Source of the DNA: UTCFX2 sp963788305 | Lineage (GTDB): Bacteria > Chloroflexota > Anaerolineae > Anaerolineales > UBA4823 | Assembly (NCBI GenBank): GCA_963788305.1 | Contig: CAWBGK010000009.1 | Span: forward strand, 1 to 64,000 | Direction of reading: 5' to 3' | DNA length: 64,000 nucleotides | In this document: positions 61,102 to 64,000 of the stretch, one piece after another | Position numbering within the stretch: position 1 is the stretch's first letter | Layout of the letters: each line of letters begins with the position of its first letter | Notes under the pieces: model-generated | Databases searched by the model: none | Seen by the model: only the letters and a program-made list of their open reading frames with translations | Told to the model about the DNA's origin: nothing | Made by a program: the position numbers and the translations under genes

Positions 61102-61296
61102 TATTAATAAAACCTTATTTAATCGATAATTGTCTTCGAAATCACCAAATAAAATTAATTAAGCATCGAGCTCTGTGAATGTCCATATCCACGAGATATT
61201 TACAAACTGTATTGTATCAGGAATAAATTTCCAAAGCACCTGAACCATTTTGATATAATTCCGACCAAGATCAGGACAATTTCCCAGGAGGGCATT
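61102..61296. promoter_or_regulatory. Divergent region between fdhD and PPK2
   Basis: On the plus strand TATAAT at about 61255-61260 lies about 36 bases before the PPK2 GTG, which has GGAGGG just upstream. On the minus strand the fdhD leader is AT-rich without an obvious box. Confidence 0.35.
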
Positions 61297-62100
61297 GTGG
61301 AGAAATATCGTGTCAATTCTAATGGAACAATAAAACTTGAAGAATGGGATCCGGATGATACAAGCGAATTCGATCGGGGTAAGGATGCTGGATCGGAGAA
61401 AGCAGCCCAAATAAGTGAGGAACTGGAAAAATTACAGGAGCTTTTATATGCCGAACAAAAAAGAAAAATACTGGTCGTTTTGCAAGGTATGGATACATCC
61501 GGAAAAGATGGTGTGATCCGTCATGTTTTTGAAGGAGTGAATCCACAAGGAGTACAAGTAGCCAGTTTTAAAGTCCCAACGCCTATCGAAATCTCCCATG
61601 ATTACCTGTGGCGAATTCATCAGCAGGCACCTGGAAAAGGAGAGATTGTCATATTTAATAGAAGTCATTACGAAGATGTCCTGGTCGTTCGCGTGCATCA
61701 GCTTGTGCCCCAAAATGTTTGGTCGAAAAGGTACGAGCAAATACTTGCATTCGAAAAAATGCTTTACGATGAAGGTACCGTGATCTTAAAATTCTTCCTA
61801 AACATCAGTAAAGATGAACAAAAAAGAAGACTTCTGGCGCGCATTGAAGATACAAGCAAGAATTGGAAATTTAACGTTGACGATATTAAAGAGCGTAAGC
61901 TGTGGTCTGAATACCAAAAGGCTTATGAAGATGTATTGAATAAAACCAGCCGGGAATGGGCTCCATGGTTCATTGTGCCATCGAATCGAAAATGGTACCG
62001 CAATTTGGTGATTGGAGCAGTTATTGTGCAGACCTTAAAATCTCTTGACATGCAATATCCGGTGGTGGATATTGATCCAAAATCAATTACCATCGAATAA
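61297..62100 (+). CDS. Polyphosphate kinase 2 (PPK2) family protein
   Basis: 267 residues. Walker A LQGMDTSGKDG (about 63-73), lid-region arginines in EDTSKNWKFNVDD, and Walker B IVIFNRSHYEDVLV are PPK2 hallmarks. The family phosphorylates nucleotides with polyphosphate; length and lack of a second copy suggest a class I single-domain enzyme (NDP kinase type). GTG start, strong GGAGGG site. Confidence 0.92.
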   Translation: MEKYRVNSNGTIKLEEWDPDDTSEFDRGKDAGSEKAAQISEELEKLQELLYAEQKRKILVVLQGMDTSGKDGVIRHVFEGVNPQGVQVASFKVPTPIEISHDYLWRIHQQAPGKGEIVIFNRSHYEDVLVVRVHQLVPQNVWSKRYEQILAFEKMLYDEGTVILKFFLNISKDEQKRRLLARIEDTSKNWKFNVDDIKERKLWSEYQKAYEDVLNKTSREWAPWFIVPSNRKWYRNLVIGAVIVQTLKSLDMQYPVVDIDPKSITIE

Positions 62101-62106
62101 ATGGAC

Positions 62107-63400
62107 TTAAGGAATATCCCAGTAAGCGACTTCATCAACGAGAACTTGAAAAGTATCTCCTGAAACAGAGCGAACAACAAGTCCAAACAGGCCATCCTGA
62201 TAGGTCTGGTCTGAAAATTGAAAAATGAGGGTGTTATTCGCAAACAGCTGGAAATCTGCTCCTTTTGCAGATATCCACATAGTATTGAATTGTTCTCCTC
62301 CTGGTTTTATCGCTGAAGAGCTAGTCCAATTATGAATTCCAGTATATACCCCGTTATCCATTCTATAGATACGGTACTGCCCATCACATGAGAAAGTAAA
62401 GACTAAACCCGAGTTTATGTTGCCATTTGGTTTATCAGGAGCACGAACAAGCAAACCATAACCATCTTTTTCAGAACAGATTGGTGATGTCTTGAATACG
62501 GCTTGAAGGTAAAAATCCTTCAAATTTATCGATCCAGCAACTCGCCATTGGTCTGCGGTCGGTTTTAAAGTCCTCATAACGAGCATACCGTCTGATATTT
62601 GATATACGACATCCGAATCTGGTCCAAGATACCATGGTGTAGATTTATTTTCAAATGATATGCTCCAATCTGCCTTTCCGAGAGAAGATGGAATTGAACC
62701 GGTTTCAGGATTCGGTATGCCTGCTTCAACTTGAATCTTAACCCAAAAAGCAGTTTCAGAATTTTGACCCAGACCGAATTCCTCACCTGTGGAAGATCGC
62801 AGTTTCCAAAATCCTTGATAAATTCCTGGAGTTGGAGGGGCGGTTTGCGGTAAATATAATTGTATCGATGCACCAGGAACGACAGTCTGACCGATGGGTG
62901 ATGGGCTCGTTCCGTTCATTTTTTCACCTTGAAAATGAACCAACTCGTAATCAGATCCCCATACGCATGTCCCAACATTTCGAAGAGTCCATGTTTTTAT
63001 AAATTCTTGCCCCGGTGCGAAAATTGTACCATCCAAGATAGTTTCGTTGATAAATTTGATTGAATTCGTACAGTTAGATTGGCTTGGTGTATGAACTGCA
63101 GCCTGAGTGGGGTTGATAAATTCGGTTTGGGTTATCAGTGGAGTATTTGTATATGTGTTGGATAGTGTAGTTGTTGGAGTTGGTGGTAAATCGATAAAAG
63201 TGGCTGGCGGAGTGTTGGTCGATTGACCAGTTTGCTGGAAGTACTGCAGTTTGTAAATATGAATTAAATGAAATTGCGGTCTGTGTTTGAGCAACAATAC
63301 CCGCCAGCTCGGATTTTTGGTCAGGTCGCGGCAGGTTACAGGAATAAGCGAAGGATAAGAATATTATTATTGCAAATATGCTGATCAATATTTTTGTCAT
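62107..63400 (-). CDS. NBR1-Ig-like domain lipoprotein D with a concanavalin-like C-terminal domain, one frame break
   Basis: About 431 residues. ATG at 63400 with AGGAAA upstream gives a lipoprotein signal (ISIFAIIIFLSFAYSC). The linker has TPPATFIDLPPTPTTT; the NBR1-type Ig domain has FIKTWTLRNVGTCVWGSDYEL and VVPGASIQLYLPQTAPPTP. A C-terminal domain of about 190 residues (WYLGPDSDVVYQISDGMLV, YGLLVRAPDKPNGNI, GLVFTFSCDGQYRIYRMD, DGLFGLVVRS) resembles a LamG/DUF1080-like jelly roll. Frame break near 63240 (SYLQTAVLPAN then QTGQSTNTPP). Probably carbohydrate-binding outside the cell. It ends six bases from the convergent PPK2 gene. Confidence 0.8.
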
Positions 63401-63479
63401 CGAGATTTTCCTAAAATGATTCATCTAATAATTTTAAATATTTTAATAATAGGACGATATCTGCTTAAGTAATGTTCCG

Positions 63480-64000
63480 TCAGCTTGAGCCAGCTGCCTG
63501 CAGGGTTCGAGATCTCTTGTCAAGAAAAGAAAATGCAATCACGCTCAACATCCCGATACATGCACCGCCAATCCAAATCGCAGTCGGTCCAAAAGTATCA
63601 TTTAAATAGCCACCAAGAATAGGGGCAATTCCGGATGCAACGCCCCACGTTAAGGCATAAAGGCTCATATAGCGACCGCGTTTGTCAACCGGTGCCCTGT
63701 TGGCGACATACGTGCTGGATGTCGGAACGATGACCAATTCTCCGATCGTCATGATCACCATACACACCCAGAACCCCCAAAAACCATTCATGAACGAGAC
63801 CATTCCTACTGCTGCCATATAAAAAAATGCACCCACAGTTACAACCGATAGGGTAGGGTATCGTTTAGTAATTCTGGTGATGAACAGCTGCAAGGTAACG
63901 ACCATTATTGCATTTGTAGTTGGAATAAATCCATACATCTGCATGGGTACGGAATAGTTTTCGGTGGCATGAACGGGTAAAAGTACCCAAATTAATGATG
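63480..64000 (-). CDS. MFS transporter, partial (C-terminal half)
   Basis: The reading frame stays open through the right edge (SLIWVLLPVHATENYSVPMQMYG...), so the first half of the gene lies outside the window. Five to six membrane helices remain; VANRAPVDKRGRYMSLYALTWGVASGIAPILGGYLND is an MFS late motif. It resembles drug-efflux MFS proteins. It ends about 80 bases from the NBR1-Ig lipoprotein D gene. Confidence 0.82.
   Translation of the reverse strand, partial: SLIWVLLPVHATENYSVPMQMYGFIPTTNAIMVVTLQLFITRITKRYPTLSVVTVGAFFYMAAVGMVSFMNGFWGFWVCMVIMTIGELVIVPTSSTYVANRAPVDKRGRYMSLYALTWGVASGIAPILGGYLNDTFGPTAIWIGGACIGMLSVIAFSFLDKRSRTLQAAGSS

Noticed and set aside
1..64000. tRNA, rRNA, CRISPR, IS elements and prophage
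   Set aside because: Scanning by eye for T-arm-like GGTTCGAATCC, direct repeats with spacers, transposase motifs and phage genes gave no convincing candidate. A tRNA-Sec was looked for and not found.

Overview
The window looks like a chromosomal segment of an anaerobic or facultative member of the Chloroflexota, most likely class Anaerolineae. This is inferred from the gene set, not from a marker gene. Pointers are lipoproteins made of Ser/Thr/Pro-rich linkers plus NBR1-type Ig domains, a DUF3160 protein, a bifunctional acyl-CoA synthetase/GNAT, a very large two-component-propeller histidine kinase, the trio histidine phosphatase-DUF3090-SCO1664, an aldehyde:ferredoxin oxidoreductase and an NAD-type formate dehydrogenase. 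No rRNA, tRNA, CRISPR array, insertion sequence or phage gene was seen.

Layout. 1-4.2 kb (minus): a partial alkaline-phosphatase-superfamily protein and an ADP-forming acyl-CoA synthetase fused to GNAT. 4.5-11.6 kb (plus): a tightly packed run with a coiled-coil/GyrA-tail-like propeller protein, an Hsp70-like ATPase, rarA, histidine phosphatase, DUF3090, an SCO1664-like kinase fold and homoserine dehydrogenase, closed by a hairpin terminator. 11.6-19.3 kb (minus): ribosomal protein S1, thiolase, aldehyde oxidoreductase, amino-acid permease and a saccharopine-dehydrogenase-like enzyme. 19.6-24.6 kb (minus): a 14-repeat propeller sensor kinase, a LuxR-type regulator, a receiver-only protein and a 58-codon ORF. 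25-29.4 kb (plus): a DUF3160 lipoprotein and a CapA/FG-GAP protein. 29.3-36 kb (minus): an M20 peptidase and an unusual three-gene locus (transglutaminase-like protein, double kinase-fold protein, TPR/membrane/SH3-like protein). 36.3-41.6 kb: alkylation-repair pair ATL + tag, murJ with an SH3 protein, xseB/xseA. 41.8-44.5 kb (plus): HIT protein, thiolase and 3-hydroxyacyl-CoA dehydrogenase. 44.5-53.2 kb (minus): DegV, DHA2 exporter, prs, penicillin-acylase-like hydrolase, MFS, glpK. 53.4-63.4 kb: four NBR1-Ig lipoprotein genes flanking a formate dehydrogenase operon (fdhD, NuoE-NuoF fusion, fdhA), plus a PPK2 kinase. The right edge cuts an MFS gene.

The clearest biological result is that fdhA carries an in-frame TGA at the catalytic position, followed by a hairpin with a GGTCT loop. 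This fits a selenocysteine codon with a bacterial SECIS element, so the two halves of the reading frame form one selenoprotein.

A major caveat is that roughly 27 single-base frame breaks interrupt otherwise well-conserved genes. Several lie in A, T or G runs and they cluster at 22-36 kb and 57-60 kb. I read them mainly as sequencing or assembly indels and give whole-gene spans across them. Start points and exact break positions in those genes are approximate.
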